From the NCBI GenBank assembly GCA_964468495.1, contig CAYXTI010000016.1:124001-188000 (forward strand): a DNA stretch of 64,000 nucleotides, given 5' to 3'. The position numbers were made by a program, and so were the translations under genes. The notes under the pieces were generated by a model. That model did no database searches, was not told the DNA's origin, and worked only from the letters and a program-made list of their open reading frames with translations. Shown piece after piece: positions 39,851 to 49,630 of the stretch (position 1 is the first letter of the stretch; every line of letters begins with the position of its first letter). This DNA is from CAYXTI01 sp964468495 (lineage in GTDB: Bacteria; Pseudomonadota; Alphaproteobacteria; Rickettsiales; Rickettsiaceae).

Positions 39851-40006
39851 ATGGAAAAAGAAGAAATACTTAGAAAATTAGGTTGCGGAGAAGAAGTTGA
39901 GCCTTACTTAAAAATGATAAAGCAAATGCAACAAGCTGGATTTTCAATTAGAGAAATAGCTTGTTTATTTTCTAGGCAGATATTACTGCCAGTAAATAAG
40001 GAATAA
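39851..40006 (+). CDS. Small protein of unknown function, 51 residues
   Basis: I do not recognise this product. A strong ribosome site, AAGGTGG, sits six to seven bases before the ATG. The protein is MEKEEILRKLGCGEEVEP followed by a stretch QMQQAGFSIREIACLFSRQ that looks like two amphipathic helices. The latter resembles a short helix-turn-helix-like segment (GFSIREIACLF), but this is not enough to call it DNA-binding. The base composition is less AT-extreme than the flanking spacer. It lies alone between ptrB and the minus-strand carbonic anhydrase gene. Confidence 0.6.
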   Translation: MEKEEILRKLGCGEEVEPYLKMIKQMQQAGFSIREIACLFSRQILLPVNKE

Positions 40007-40111
40007 AACACAATATACTTAGAAAGACTATCAAATAAAAAAATATAATTAATCAATTGTAAAGCTTTGATCTAAAATAGCTAAAAATTATCTATTATCA
40101 GATAACTATAA

Positions 40112-40630
40112 TTAAAATCTTTTATATTCCTGTGCTAGATTAACGTAATGCTTAACATTATTCTGCATATAATCAAGCTCAAGATTTGTTACATATCTAA
40201 TAAATTTAGCTGGTCTACCTAACCATAGCTCTTTACTTTTAACAATCTTATTAGATGATACCAAACTTCCTGCTGCTACTAATGCAAATTTTTCAACAAT
40301 AGCCTTATCCATAATTATACTAGCCATCCCAATAAAAGCATTATCTTGTATTGTACAAGCATGTATCAATGCCTTATGTCCTACTGTAACATTATTTCCA
40401 ATACTAGTGCTACCATTATCATTTCTTGAAGTATGTATTATTGTTCCATCTTGAATATTAGTCCTATCACCTATAGTAATCGAATTAACATCGCCTCTTA
40501 GAACACTATTAAACCATATACTAGAATAACTTCCTATAGTGACATTCCCTACAATAACTACTCCTTGTGCAATATATGAGCTTTTATTAAAACATGGCTT
40601 ATAATTTTTATAAGAAACAAGATAAGACAT
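40112..40630 (-). CDS. Gamma-class carbonic anhydrase family protein
   Basis: This 172-residue left-handed beta-helix protein is built of hexapeptide repeats, of the YrdA/PaaY/gamma-carbonic-anhydrase group. The three zinc-ligand histidines are in GTIIHTS and VGHKALIHAC (H-x4-H spacing). The N-terminal IAQGVVIVGNVTIGSYSSIWFNSVLRGD is the family signature. Activity as a carbonic anhydrase is not proven for most members. Confidence 0.9.
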   Translation of the reverse strand: MSYLVSYKNYKPCFNKSSYIAQGVVIVGNVTIGSYSSIWFNSVLRGDVNSITIGDRTNIQDGTIIHTSRNDNGSTSIGNNVTVGHKALIHACTIQDNAFIGMASIIMDKAIVEKFALVAAGSLVSSNKIVKSKELWLGRPAKFIRYVTNLELDYMQNNVKHYVNLAQEYKRF

Positions 40631-40841
40631 TATTTGTTATTATTTTATATGCTAAAAAAATAAAAAGCAGCTAAGATTCAACCTTCCTCTCTAGTAGTAA
40701 TAATTAGTGCTATGTTTACTTATTTAAAAAAATATATTATGGATAAAATAGTAAATTTATATATAAATTAGTACTTATATAATTAAATGTACGCTTGCAA
40801 TATTTATATAATAAATAAAAAATTTTGAAAATATATAAGTT

Positions 40842-41381
40842 TTACAATTTTTTACTTATATTAATAGCAATAACGCATAATAATCTAATTTTTTTAAAAA
40901 ATAACTTAGAAAAAACAGCATATTGACTGTCATGATCTATAGCAATCTGCTTATGCTCAGACTCATCCTTCTGAAACTTTTTAATAAAATAAAGCATATC
41001 ATTATCATCAGCACTTAGCTCTAAATAATCAATTTGTTCTTGATAATGGGACTCTATGACATCTTCTATAGCTTCTGTTACTACCATTGCTGACTTCATA
41101 CCAAGCTTTGCACTAATCATCCCTAATAAATAACCCCCAACTAACCACACTGGCATTAATAATGATGGTCTTATATTTTTACTTATCATTTGTTGATAAA
41201 AATAATCTAAATGCTCTAATTCTTGATTAAGCATATGTTCAAATAACATTTTATCTTTTTTATTGTTAGTAAAATCTATTTGACCTTTATAAATCATCTG
41301 TGCACCAAATTCTCCTGCATAATTTACTCTAACTATCTCAGCTATTTTATTATTTTTATATATAAAACAAGGCTTAGGCAT
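40842..41381 (-). CDS. coq7: Demethoxyubiquinone hydroxylase Coq7
   Basis: Coq7 is the di-iron hydroxylase for the penultimate step of ubiquinone synthesis and is bound to the membrane surface. Duplicate ligand motifs are visible: RVNYAGEFGAQMIYKGQ with the first Glu, ELEHLDYF (ExxH), VIESHYQEQ, and DESEHKQIA (ExxH). The 179-residue length is standard for alphaproteobacterial Coq7. It lies 46 bases downstream of dsbB on the same strand. Confidence 0.94.
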   Translation of the reverse strand: MPKPCFIYKNNKIAEIVRVNYAGEFGAQMIYKGQIDFTNNKKDKMLFEHMLNQELEHLDYFYQQMISKNIRPSLLMPVWLVGGYLLGMISAKLGMKSAMVVTEAIEDVIESHYQEQIDYLELSADDNDMLYFIKKFQKDESEHKQIAIDHDSQYAVFSKLFFKKIRLLCVIAINISKKL

Positions 41382-41427
41382 TACAACTTTAATTTTAATT
41401 ATTAATAAATTTTATTTATTGAAACTT

Positions 41428-41937
41428 TTATAAAAAAGAACCTATTTTTTTTCTTTTAAATATATAATAACCTAATAAATATATAAATATTACAATGTTA
41501 AGAGATAAATTCCACTCTGCTATTGATAATCCAAATATCATTAATGCAGGTTTATTACACATAGATAGTTTTTGTTGATATAAAAAATTTTGAAAATCTT
41601 CCAAAGATAAAGTAGCCTCTGCACTAAATAATTTAGGAAAACAAGCACTTGACATTTCCCATAGCTCCCTTTCTATCCCGCTATGATAAGCAGATAAAAT
41701 TATAGAAGAAATAGTCGTACCAACTAAAGCAAAATAATATTCTTTTTTTTCTTTTACTAAAATACCAAGTAATGAAATATAAATAAAAATTAAATAAAAA
41801 AAACGTTGATAAACGCAAAAAACACATACAAAAAAACCAAAAATATACTCTACAACATAAACAATAGACAAACTAACTATAGACACCAGTATAATAAAAT
41901 AATATAAATTACTAAATATATAATTTCTTAGAGTCAT
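41428..41937 (-). CDS. dsbB: Disulfide bond formation protein DsbB
   Basis: DsbB is a four-helix inner-membrane protein that reoxidises DsbA with quinone. The first periplasmic cysteine pair is CVFC, and the second pair lies in the loop between TM3 and TM4 (SACFPK and LSMCNKP). Length, 169 residues, fits. Its quinone dependence fits the adjacent coq7. DsbA is not in this window. Confidence 0.9.
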   Translation of the reverse strand: MTLRNYIFSNLYYFIILVSIVSLSIVYVVEYIFGFFVCVFCVYQRFFYLIFIYISLLGILVKEKKEYYFALVGTTISSIILSAYHSGIERELWEMSSACFPKLFSAEATLSLEDFQNFLYQQKLSMCNKPALMIFGLSIAEWNLSLNIVIFIYLLGYYIFKRKKIGSFL

Positions 41938-42080
41938 AACAACACTTGAATCTAAAGTTTATAAATAATTTTTCATTATAAATACATTAATTGTAAATTA
42001 GCTCTTGTTGTAATGCAAATTATTATTTAATATACAAACCAATATTTAATAAAATTAACAACTATATAATTAAATAATTA

Positions 42081-43661
42081 ATGACATCAGATTATATAAC
42101 AGCAGCACTAAAATCAAAAGCATGGCCTTTTATAGAAGCAAAAAAGATATTTAAATCACTTAATGGAATTACTCCTAAAAAAGGATATGTGCTATTTGAA
42201 ACAGGATATGGGCCTTCTGGACTACCTCATATTGGAACTTTTGCTGAAGTAACTAGAACAGTAATGGTACAAGAAGCATTTAAAAGAATGTATAATATGC
42301 CTACTAAACTGATATGTTTTTCTGATGATATCGATGGATTGAGAAAAATTCCTACTAATGTTCCAAATCAAGAAATGATAAAACAACATATAGGAAAAAG
42401 TTTAACATCAATTCCAGACCCTTTTGGTGAAAAAGAAAGCTTTGGCGACTATATGAATTCTAAATTTTGTTCATTCTTAGATAGATTTGAAATAAAATAT
42501 GAATTTTATAGTGCAACTAAATGCTATAAATCTGGGTTATTTGACCATATGATGGTTAAAGTAATAGAAAATTATGATAAAATTCTTCAAGTTATGTTAC
42601 CTAATTTAGGAGAAGAACGCCAGAAAACATACTCTCCTTTTATGCCTATATGCTCTAATACTGGACAAGTATTACAGGTGAAAATTGAAAATATAAATCG
42701 AAAAAAAAATACTATTTCTTATAAAAATATTGATAATGAACTAATTGAGACTTCAGTGAAAGGTGGAAAATGCAAACTACAATGGAAACCTGATTTTGCT
42801 ATGAGATGGGCTGCATTGAATGTAGATTACGAAATGTATGGTAAAGATCATTTGATAAGTTCTAAGATTTATAATAAAATTTGTCAGATACTAGGAGGTA
42901 AAGTTCCTACACAATATTTTTATGAATTATTTCTTGATGAACATGGACATAAAATTTCTAAAACTATAGGTAATAGTATTGATATCGATCAGTGGTTACG
43001 TTATGCTCCTATAGATAGCATAAAATTATATACATACCAATCTCCTTCAAAAGCAAAACGATTACATTTTGCTATTATTCCAAAAACTATTGATGAATAT
43101 ATTAACTACAATAATAATTATTATCAGGAGCATGATATTGAAAAAAAAATAAATAATCCCTTATTCCATATACATAATGGAAATGTCCCTAAAATTAATG
43201 TTTTTAATATTAATTTTACTTTATTACTAAATTTAGCAACTGTATGTAATCCTGAGAATAAAAGTATATTATGGGGGTTCATTAAGAATTATGCCCCTAA
43301 TGCTAATCAAAATAACTCTCCATATTTAGATAACTTAGTTAATTTTGCTATTAATTACTATAATGATTTTATCAAAAAAAATAAGAAATACTTACTACCA
43401 TCTCCTGAACAAAAAGAGTATTTATTACAAATACTAAATATATTAAAACAACTCCATCCTCAAGTAACATCTGAAGAAATACAAACTCACATATATTCTA
43501 TTGGAAAAAAATCAAACTATAATAATTTACGCATTTTCTTTCAAGAATTATATCAAATATTGTTTGGTCAACAACAAGGCCCCAGAATGGGATCATTTAT
43601 TAAAATTTTTGGTATAGAAAACTCATATCGACTAATTAGTGAAAAAATTAATAACTCTTAA
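42081..43661 (+). CDS. lysS: Lysyl-tRNA synthetase, class I
   Basis: This is the class I form of LysRS, found in archaea and a few bacteria including Rickettsiales, instead of the common class II enzyme. The Rossmann signature is PSGLPHIGT (HIGH box) near residue 46, and the KMSKS-like loop is HKISKTIGNS near 296. The C-terminal helical anticodon-binding region covers about 330-526. Length is 526 residues. It is divergent from dsbB and converges on ruvC. Confidence 0.96.
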   Translation: MTSDYITAALKSKAWPFIEAKKIFKSLNGITPKKGYVLFETGYGPSGLPHIGTFAEVTRTVMVQEAFKRMYNMPTKLICFSDDIDGLRKIPTNVPNQEMIKQHIGKSLTSIPDPFGEKESFGDYMNSKFCSFLDRFEIKYEFYSATKCYKSGLFDHMMVKVIENYDKILQVMLPNLGEERQKTYSPFMPICSNTGQVLQVKIENINRKKNTISYKNIDNELIETSVKGGKCKLQWKPDFAMRWAALNVDYEMYGKDHLISSKIYNKICQILGGKVPTQYFYELFLDEHGHKISKTIGNSIDIDQWLRYAPIDSIKLYTYQSPSKAKRLHFAIIPKTIDEYINYNNNYYQEHDIEKKINNPLFHIHNGNVPKINVFNINFTLLLNLATVCNPENKSILWGFIKNYAPNANQNNSPYLDNLVNFAINYYNDFIKKNKKYLLPSPEQKEYLLQILNILKQLHPQVTSEEIQTHIYSIGKKSNYNNLRIFFQELYQILFGQQQGPRMGSFIKIFGIENSYRLISEKINNS

Positions 43662-43751
43662 GATAAAGGTATTTTTAATATATTCTTTATCCAATCAATA
43701 CATTTTTGAACAATTGTAATATAGATTATAGAATTTAGTAAAACTTAAATA

Positions 43752-44243
43752 TTAATAATTACTGTTAATACCTGATCTCATTAAACAAGTATAAGCAATA
43801 GCAAGAGCATCATACTGATCAAAAGACATTCCTTCAGGAGTATTAGATACTATCATTTTAATCATACTACTTATTTGCTGCTTCTCTGCATGACCAATCC
43901 CTACTACAGTTTTTTTTACTGTATTTGGTTTATATTCATAAAATAATAAACTATACCTACCTACTAAAGCCATAATAGCGCCTCTTACATAAGCAAGTTT
44001 TAAAGATGATGAAGCATTATTATTAATAAAACTTTCCTCCATTGCAACAGCATTAAACTTATGCATTATTATAACTTTCTCTAAAGAACAAACAATTGAT
44101 GATAATCTTTGATATAAAGGCTGACTAGATAGCTTTGATTTAATAATAGAACTCTCTACATAAACTATTTTTTTATTTTCAACTAATTGCAATATCGCCC
44201 ATCCTAATGAACAAATTGCAGGATCAATTCCTAATATTTTCAC
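43752..44243 (-). CDS. ruvC: Holliday junction resolvase RuvC
   Basis: RuvC cuts Holliday junctions with RuvAB during recombination. The catalytic acids are visible in ILGIDPAICSLGW (Asp7), AMEESFINNN (Glu), and the C-terminal FDQYDALAIA (two Asp). Length is 163 residues. The start overlaps the stop of the RND permease by four bases (ATGA), an unusual partner; ruvA and ruvB are not seen in this window. Confidence 0.95.
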   Translation of the reverse strand: MKILGIDPAICSLGWAILQLVENKKIVYVESSIIKSKLSSQPLYQRLSSIVCSLEKVIIMHKFNAVAMEESFINNNASSSLKLAYVRGAIMALVGRYSLLFYEYKPNTVKKTVVGIGHAEKQQISSMIKMIVSNTPEGMSFDQYDALAIAYTCLMRSGINSNY

Positions 44244-47200
44244 TTTGACTCTCTTTCTCTTTTAAAAGAATGATACAATACTGGAATAACAAAAACAGTA
44301 AATATAGTTCCAATAATCATTCCTCCAAAAATAACAATCCCAATTGATCTACGTGAAGCAGCACCAGCTCCAGTTGCAAATAATAAAGGAATAGAGCCGC
44401 AAATAGTAGCAATACTTGTCATTAAAATAGGACGTAATCGTATTTTTGCAGCTTTAACCACTGCATCTAGTAAATTTTCCCCTTCCTCTTTTAATTGATT
44501 AGTAAATTCTACTATCATAATAGAGTTTTTAGTAACTAATCCAATTAAGGTAACTAAACCTATATTACTATACATATTAATAGTATTATTAAATAAAAAT
44601 AAAGATAATATTCCTCCTACTACTGAAAAAGGAACAGTTAATAAAATTAATAAAGCATCAGAAAAACTTTCAAACTGAGCTGATAATACTAAATATATAA
44701 ACACTATTGCAAATAAAAATGTTAAAAATATTGATGACGAAGATTCATTCATTCTATCTATTTCGCCAATATATTTAACGTATATATTATTATTACCTAT
44801 GATTTCTTGCTTAATCTTTTCAATTACAGCAATAGCTTTTGTAAGGTTGGCTCCTGGAGCTAAATCAGAAGAAATATTAACTGAGCGATCACTATCGTAA
44901 TGCTTATAGGATTTTATACTACTAGTATATTTTATATCAGCTATTGCTTCTATAGGAACAACATTATTATTTCTTGTTTTAAGTAAAATATTTTTTACTG
45001 AATTAGCAGAACTCCTTTGTTCTTTTTGATATTGAATAATAACATTATAAACATCTTTTCCTAAAATAAAATTTCCTATTTCTTTCCCGGCAACAAGTAA
45101 CTGTAAAGTATTTCCAATAGTAAATAAATCAATACCATACTGATAAGCTTTATCTCTATTTATAACAACATCAAGAGTAGGTGTTGCAGCATAAAAATCA
45201 CGTTCTACATTCTGAAATAATTCATTATTTTCATTCATACGTTGAATAAATATATTACTAAAACGATCAAGTAAATCATAATCATCTGAAGTTTGTAGAT
45301 TAAAGGATATTATTTTATCAGATCCCCCACCTCCCATTAACCTAGGACTTAAAGCAGATACAGACATACCACTAATATACCTAAATTGTTCATTTAAAGA
45401 ATTTTTAATTTCATCTTGAGATCTATTACGTAATGACCAATCTACTAAAGGAACAAAAGCTACTGCTTTATTCTCTCCTTGCCAACCTATGACTGAAAAA
45501 AAGTGATCTAAATCTTTTTCTTTATTCATAATTTTTTCAGTTTGCATAACAACGTTTGTAGTTTCATTGATACTTGAACCTTCAGGTCCATTAAACATCA
45601 CCTGTAAAAAACCTTGATCCTCTTCTGGAATAAATACCTTATCAACTCCACTAACAACACTACCTAAAAGCATTATAAGAACACCACATGCTAAAAAAAA
45701 ATATTTTTTATTATTTAATAATAACTTCAATCCCTTAACATATAATCCCTGCACTCTATCTAGTAGATAATCAAATTTCTGTAATATCTTTATCTTAGGA
45801 CTATTTGATATCTCAACCATACGACTAGACATCATAGGACTAAGAGTAAGAGCTACAAAACCTGAAAATAATACACAAAAAGCTAGAGTCCAAGCAAATT
45901 CAATAAACAATTTTCCTAAAAATCCTTCTATAAAACCAACAGGCATAAAAACAGCTGCCAAAGTAATTGTCATAGCCACAACAGCAAAAGCTATTTCTTT
46001 TGATCCATCATAAGCAGCCTGAAGTGCTGATTTACCTAACTCATGTGCATGTCTAAAAATATTTTCTAACATTACTATTGCATCATCTACAACAAGACCA
46101 ATAGCTAATATCATTGCAAGTAGTGTAAAGTTATTAATTGAAAAATTACATAAATACATAAAAATTAAACTACCTATTAATGAAATAGGAATTGTCACAA
46201 GTGGAATTAATGTAATCTTTATAGATCCTAAAAATAAATATGTAACTATTGCTACTAATATAATTGCCTCAAATATAGTTATAAATACCGATTTTATAGA
46301 TTCTTTTACTGGAAGAGCAGCATCATATGCAATACTTAAATTTACCCCTTGAGGTAAATTTTTCTTAATTTTTTCTAGTTCAGCTGTTGCATTATTTGAT
46401 AAAGTAATAATATTTGCATCTGATTGTACAATTAACCCTAATATCATAGAATTATTACCTTTATAACGTAAATATATATTATTTTCTTGTTCAGACAGAC
46501 TAACTGTAGCTACATCACTTAATTTTAATAAGCTCCCATCTGGATTTTTCCTTATAATAATATTTTCAAATTCTTGTACTGAGCTTAAAGAAGAATTAAG
46601 TCTTAAAGTAAAAATCCTTACTTTAGATTTTATAAACCCTGCTGGATAATCTTTATTCTGCGCTCTCACTGCCTGCTCAATTTCTAAAGGAGAAACTTTA
46701 TGTTGCAACATTTTTAAATTATCAGGAAAAATATTCATACTATAAACTTTTGAACCAAAAAATGCTGTACTTCCTACATCTGACAATTTTTCTAAAGAAG
46801 TTTTTACTAAATTATCAGCTATTCTTGTTAACTCTAAACCATCATGTCTATCACTATCTATATTAATAAAGAAACTTGGAAAACTATCAGAATCTACTTT
46901 ACTCACTGCCGGTGCTCTCATATCCTCTGGAAATAAATAAGTAATATTTGAAACTTTTGATCTTACATCATTTAATGCTATTTCAATATCAGTATCTAAT
47001 TTAAAAACTAATACTACACTGCTCTCGCCAACAGAACTATCAGAAGTCATAAAATCCAAACCTGTTGTAGTCTTGACTGCATCTTCTATTCTATTTGTTA
47101 CTTGTTCTTCCATAAAAAATGCATCTGCACCAGCATAATTAGACTGAACAGTTATTACAGGAGGGTTAATATTAGGAGTATCTCTAATCTGTAATCTTGA

Positions 47201-47287
47201 ACCAAATATTAAACCAAGTACTATAACTATAAGATTTAATACTATTGTAAAAACTGGCTTTTTTATACAAGTTATAGAAAGCTGCAT
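44240..47287 (-). CDS. RND efflux permease (AcrB/MexF family)
   Basis: This 1015-residue proton-driven tripartite exporter subunit has 12 helices and two large periplasmic loops. The N-terminus LSITCIKKPVFTIVLNLIVI and the TM4 segment AIGLVVDDAIVMLENIFRHA with the proton-relay Asp pair are diagnostic. GLVTLIGLVTKNSIMIVEF is the TM10-region counterpart. It belongs to the hydrophobic/amphiphilic rather than the heavy-metal branch. It is preceded by its adaptor (35 bases) and followed by ruvC with a four-base overlap. No outer-membrane TolC gene is adjacent. Substrate is unknown. Confidence 0.93.
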   Translation of the reverse strand: MQLSITCIKKPVFTIVLNLIVIVLGLIFGSRLQIRDTPNINPPVITVQSNYAGADAFFMEEQVTNRIEDAVKTTTGLDFMTSDSSVGESSVVLVFKLDTDIEIALNDVRSKVSNITYLFPEDMRAPAVSKVDSDSFPSFFINIDSDRHDGLELTRIADNLVKTSLEKLSDVGSTAFFGSKVYSMNIFPDNLKMLQHKVSPLEIEQAVRAQNKDYPAGFIKSKVRIFTLRLNSSLSSVQEFENIIIRKNPDGSLLKLSDVATVSLSEQENNIYLRYKGNNSMILGLIVQSDANIITLSNNATAELEKIKKNLPQGVNLSIAYDAALPVKESIKSVFITIFEAIILVAIVTYLFLGSIKITLIPLVTIPISLIGSLIFMYLCNFSINNFTLLAMILAIGLVVDDAIVMLENIFRHAHELGKSALQAAYDGSKEIAFAVVAMTITLAAVFMPVGFIEGFLGKLFIEFAWTLAFCVLFSGFVALTLSPMMSSRMVEISNSPKIKILQKFDYLLDRVQGLYVKGLKLLLNNKKYFFLACGVLIMLLGSVVSGVDKVFIPEEDQGFLQVMFNGPEGSSINETTNVVMQTEKIMNKEKDLDHFFSVIGWQGENKAVAFVPLVDWSLRNRSQDEIKNSLNEQFRYISGMSVSALSPRLMGGGGSDKIISFNLQTSDDYDLLDRFSNIFIQRMNENNELFQNVERDFYAATPTLDVVINRDKAYQYGIDLFTIGNTLQLLVAGKEIGNFILGKDVYNVIIQYQKEQRSSANSVKNILLKTRNNNVVPIEAIADIKYTSSIKSYKHYDSDRSVNISSDLAPGANLTKAIAVIEKIKQEIIGNNNIYVKYIGEIDRMNESSSSIFLTFLFAIVFIYLVLSAQFESFSDALLILLTVPFSVVGGILSLFLFNNTINMYSNIGLVTLIGLVTKNSIMIVEFTNQLKEEGENLLDAVVKAAKIRLRPILMTSIATICGSIPLLFATGAGAASRRSIGIVIFGGMIIGTIFTVFVIPVLYHSFKRERESK

Positions 47288-47322
47288 AAATAAATACCCA
47301 TATTATTTATTATTTTTTATAT

Positions 47323-48378
47323 CTAATATTCATTTAAATTTGAGACTATATCTCCATCTGATATCTTAGTTAATCCTTCCAATACTATTCTATCTCCTAC
47401 TTTTAACTCGTCAGAAAGCAACTCTACTATATCAGTATTATTACTACTACCTAACTTCACTAATACCTTTTCTACTTTATTCCCTTGTGTTATTTTATAT
47501 ACAAAACTTCCTGTATCACCATTTTTTATAGTTGCTTTTTCAGGAATAGCTATTCCTTGATGTTTATTGTATATAACTGATACTGATACAAAGCTACCAT
47601 GGGCTAATTTTATATTTTCAGCAAAAGATATTTCTGCATCTATCATGCCTTCATTAGAAATATAATTTGAAACTGCAACAAATTTTCCTTTAACTACTTT
47701 TTTATCTAAATCTATAGCATAAAACTCAGATATACTATTTACTTTACTAAATAATGATTCTGGTAATTTAAAGAATATTTTTTTTTCTCCTGAAGCTACT
47801 ACCGAAAATAAGTATTCTCCTGCTTTTACTTTATCACCTACCTTTGCTTTAATAACTCCTACAAACCCATCGAACGGCATAACAATAACCATATCATTAT
47901 AGTTATTAACTGCCTGATTTAGTTTAAGTTTAGCGCTTTCTAATAATACTCTAGATTTATTAACATTCTCTTCGCTAACAACTTTTCTTTTCAATAAAGA
48001 TAAATCTCTATTATAATTACTTTGAGCATCAGAATAAGCTGCTTCAGCCTCTGACTTTATTGTTTCAGCTACCTTACTATCTATTGTAAATAATACAGTT
48101 CCTTTTTTGATTAGGACATTCTTTGGCGGTAAAACAAAATCAACTGTTCCTATTGTTGTTGCTACAAAATCTTTACTCTTAGTAAATACACATTCTCCTA
48201 TTACATTATACTTATCAAAAAATTCTACTTCCTCTAACACAGTTTCCTTAACATAGATTTTGGTTTTATCATCTTTCTGAGACGACCCTGCATATACAAA
48301 CCCCGTCATAATAAAATATAATTCCAATATTATAAAAAATACTATTTTAATAAAATTTTTTTTACTTACCAAAATCAT
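47323..48378 (-). CDS. RND periplasmic adaptor (membrane fusion protein)
   Basis: This is a 351-residue HlyD/AcrA-type adaptor linking the RND pump to an outer-membrane channel. An N-terminal signal or anchor helix (about 8-30) is followed by a lipoyl/barrel-sandwich half GTVDFVLPPKNVLIKKGTVLF, a short coiled-coil hairpin (about 115-160), the second lipoyl half MPFDGFVGVIKAKVGDKVKAGEYLF, and beta-barrel domains. No lipobox cysteine is evident. It leads the efflux unit. Confidence 0.9.
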   Translation of the reverse strand: MILVSKKNFIKIVFFIILELYFIMTGFVYAGSSQKDDKTKIYVKETVLEEVEFFDKYNVIGECVFTKSKDFVATTIGTVDFVLPPKNVLIKKGTVLFTIDSKVAETIKSEAEAAYSDAQSNYNRDLSLLKRKVVSEENVNKSRVLLESAKLKLNQAVNNYNDMVIVMPFDGFVGVIKAKVGDKVKAGEYLFSVVASGEKKIFFKLPESLFSKVNSISEFYAIDLDKKVVKGKFVAVSNYISNEGMIDAEISFAENIKLAHGSFVSVSVIYNKHQGIAIPEKATIKNGDTGSFVYKITQGNKVEKVLVKLGSSNNTDIVELLSDELKVGDRIVLEGLTKISDGDIVSNLNEY

Positions 48379-48611
48379 ATAATTCTATGTTCTTTTAAGT
48401 TATCACTTATCCTACTAAATAAACAATAAATAATTTATATAAGTAAGTTTATATTTTTAAAATCATAACATAATTAGCATTTGATTATTATTAATAGATT
48501 CTATAACATATAAATATTCTATAAAACCTATAAGGTATTAGCTAATATTTTTGAACTACCAACGTTATAATATATGTTTTAAAGAATAATATTAATGTAA
48601 AGAATATATTG

Positions 48612-48983
48612 CTACTTTAGTAAATCTTTACATGTATTAACATCATCACCAATAATAAAATTCACTAATTCTGGAGCACTAAAAATAACTCCTACCCCAG
48701 CAGCTGTTGCAGCAGCTATTCCCCAATTTAATTTTCCTAAAAACAAACCAACACCTACTGAAAATATAGCTAAAGTTGCAATTCCTCTAGCAATTCCGCT
48801 TTCTAGGTTATTAACTAATCTACATAGTGTTTGTCCTATTACATCATTTTCTGCATCCATTGGCTTATTTGTTACTGCATCATCTGCAAATACTAAATCA
48901 GTGCTACTAAATATTAGTGCAGTACAAAAAAAGAAGTACATTAACCTAAATATAAACCCTTCCTTAAACTCTATTTTATTCAT
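48612..48983 (-). CDS. virB2: VirB2-like type IV secretion pilin
   Basis: VirB2/TrbC proteins form the T4SS pilus. The chosen start at 48983 is preceded by a near-perfect AAGGAGG nine bases upstream and gives 123 residues; the frame extends to 49055 but without such a site. A signal peptide with its hydrophobic core at about 15-30 ends near VFADDA. The mature part has NNLESGIARGIATLAIFSVGVGLF and KLNWGIAAATAAGVGVIF, the two-helix, Gly/Ala-rich pattern of VirB2. Conserved cysteines flank the helices. No other vir genes are in the window; dispersed virB2 copies are known in Rickettsiales. Confidence 0.82.
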   Translation of the reverse strand: MNKIEFKEGFIFRLMYFFFCTALIFSSTDLVFADDAVTNKPMDAENDVIGQTLCRLVNNLESGIARGIATLAIFSVGVGLFLGKLNWGIAAATAAGVGVIFSAPELVNFIIGDDVNTCKDLLK

Positions 48984-49280
48984 AAATATAAACCTCCTTA
49001 TCAATAATATATACACTTTTATTATAAGTGTACACATCATAAACTTAACAATCAAGTCATTATCTATAATCTAAATAAAAATTATTTTTCAATATATAAT
49101 TATTACCATATCTAAAATAAATAAAGAAAAAATATAGACCTTAGACAAAAGTTTTGTTATAAAAGTTAAACATTAATATTAGAATACATAATTATATTAG
49201 CTACTAATAATTAAATAATTGTTTTACTATTTATAAACGTGTATATTTTATTATATTATGTATTATAACTTATAAAATAT

Positions 49281-49355
49281 TCCTCGGTAGCTCAGTGGTA
49301 GAGCACACGGCTGTTAACCGTTAGGTCGCTGGTTCGAATCCAGCCCGGGGAGCCA
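49281..49355 (+). tRNA. tRNA-Asn (GTT)
   Basis: A complete cloverleaf is present. The acceptor TCCTCGG pairs with CCGGGGA, the D-arm is GCTCAGTGGTAGAGC, the anticodon loop CTGTTAA gives anticodon GTT, and the T-arm contains GGTTCGAATCC. The 3' CCA is encoded. Confidence 0.97.
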
Positions 49356-49526
49356 ATATTTTTGGTAATACCCATAAGAAATTAAGTTTATTATATTTAT
49401 ATTATTATCTATGCTAAATGAATAGCTACAAATTAACTTAATCTATATAATGTTATTTAATTTACTTATTACACAGCTAGTAAAATAACTTAAATTTCTC
49501 TGCAATATAGCATAATATATAATAAA

Positions 49527-49603
<77 letters not shown>

Positions 49604-49630
49604 ATTTATAGATAATTAAGATAATATAGA

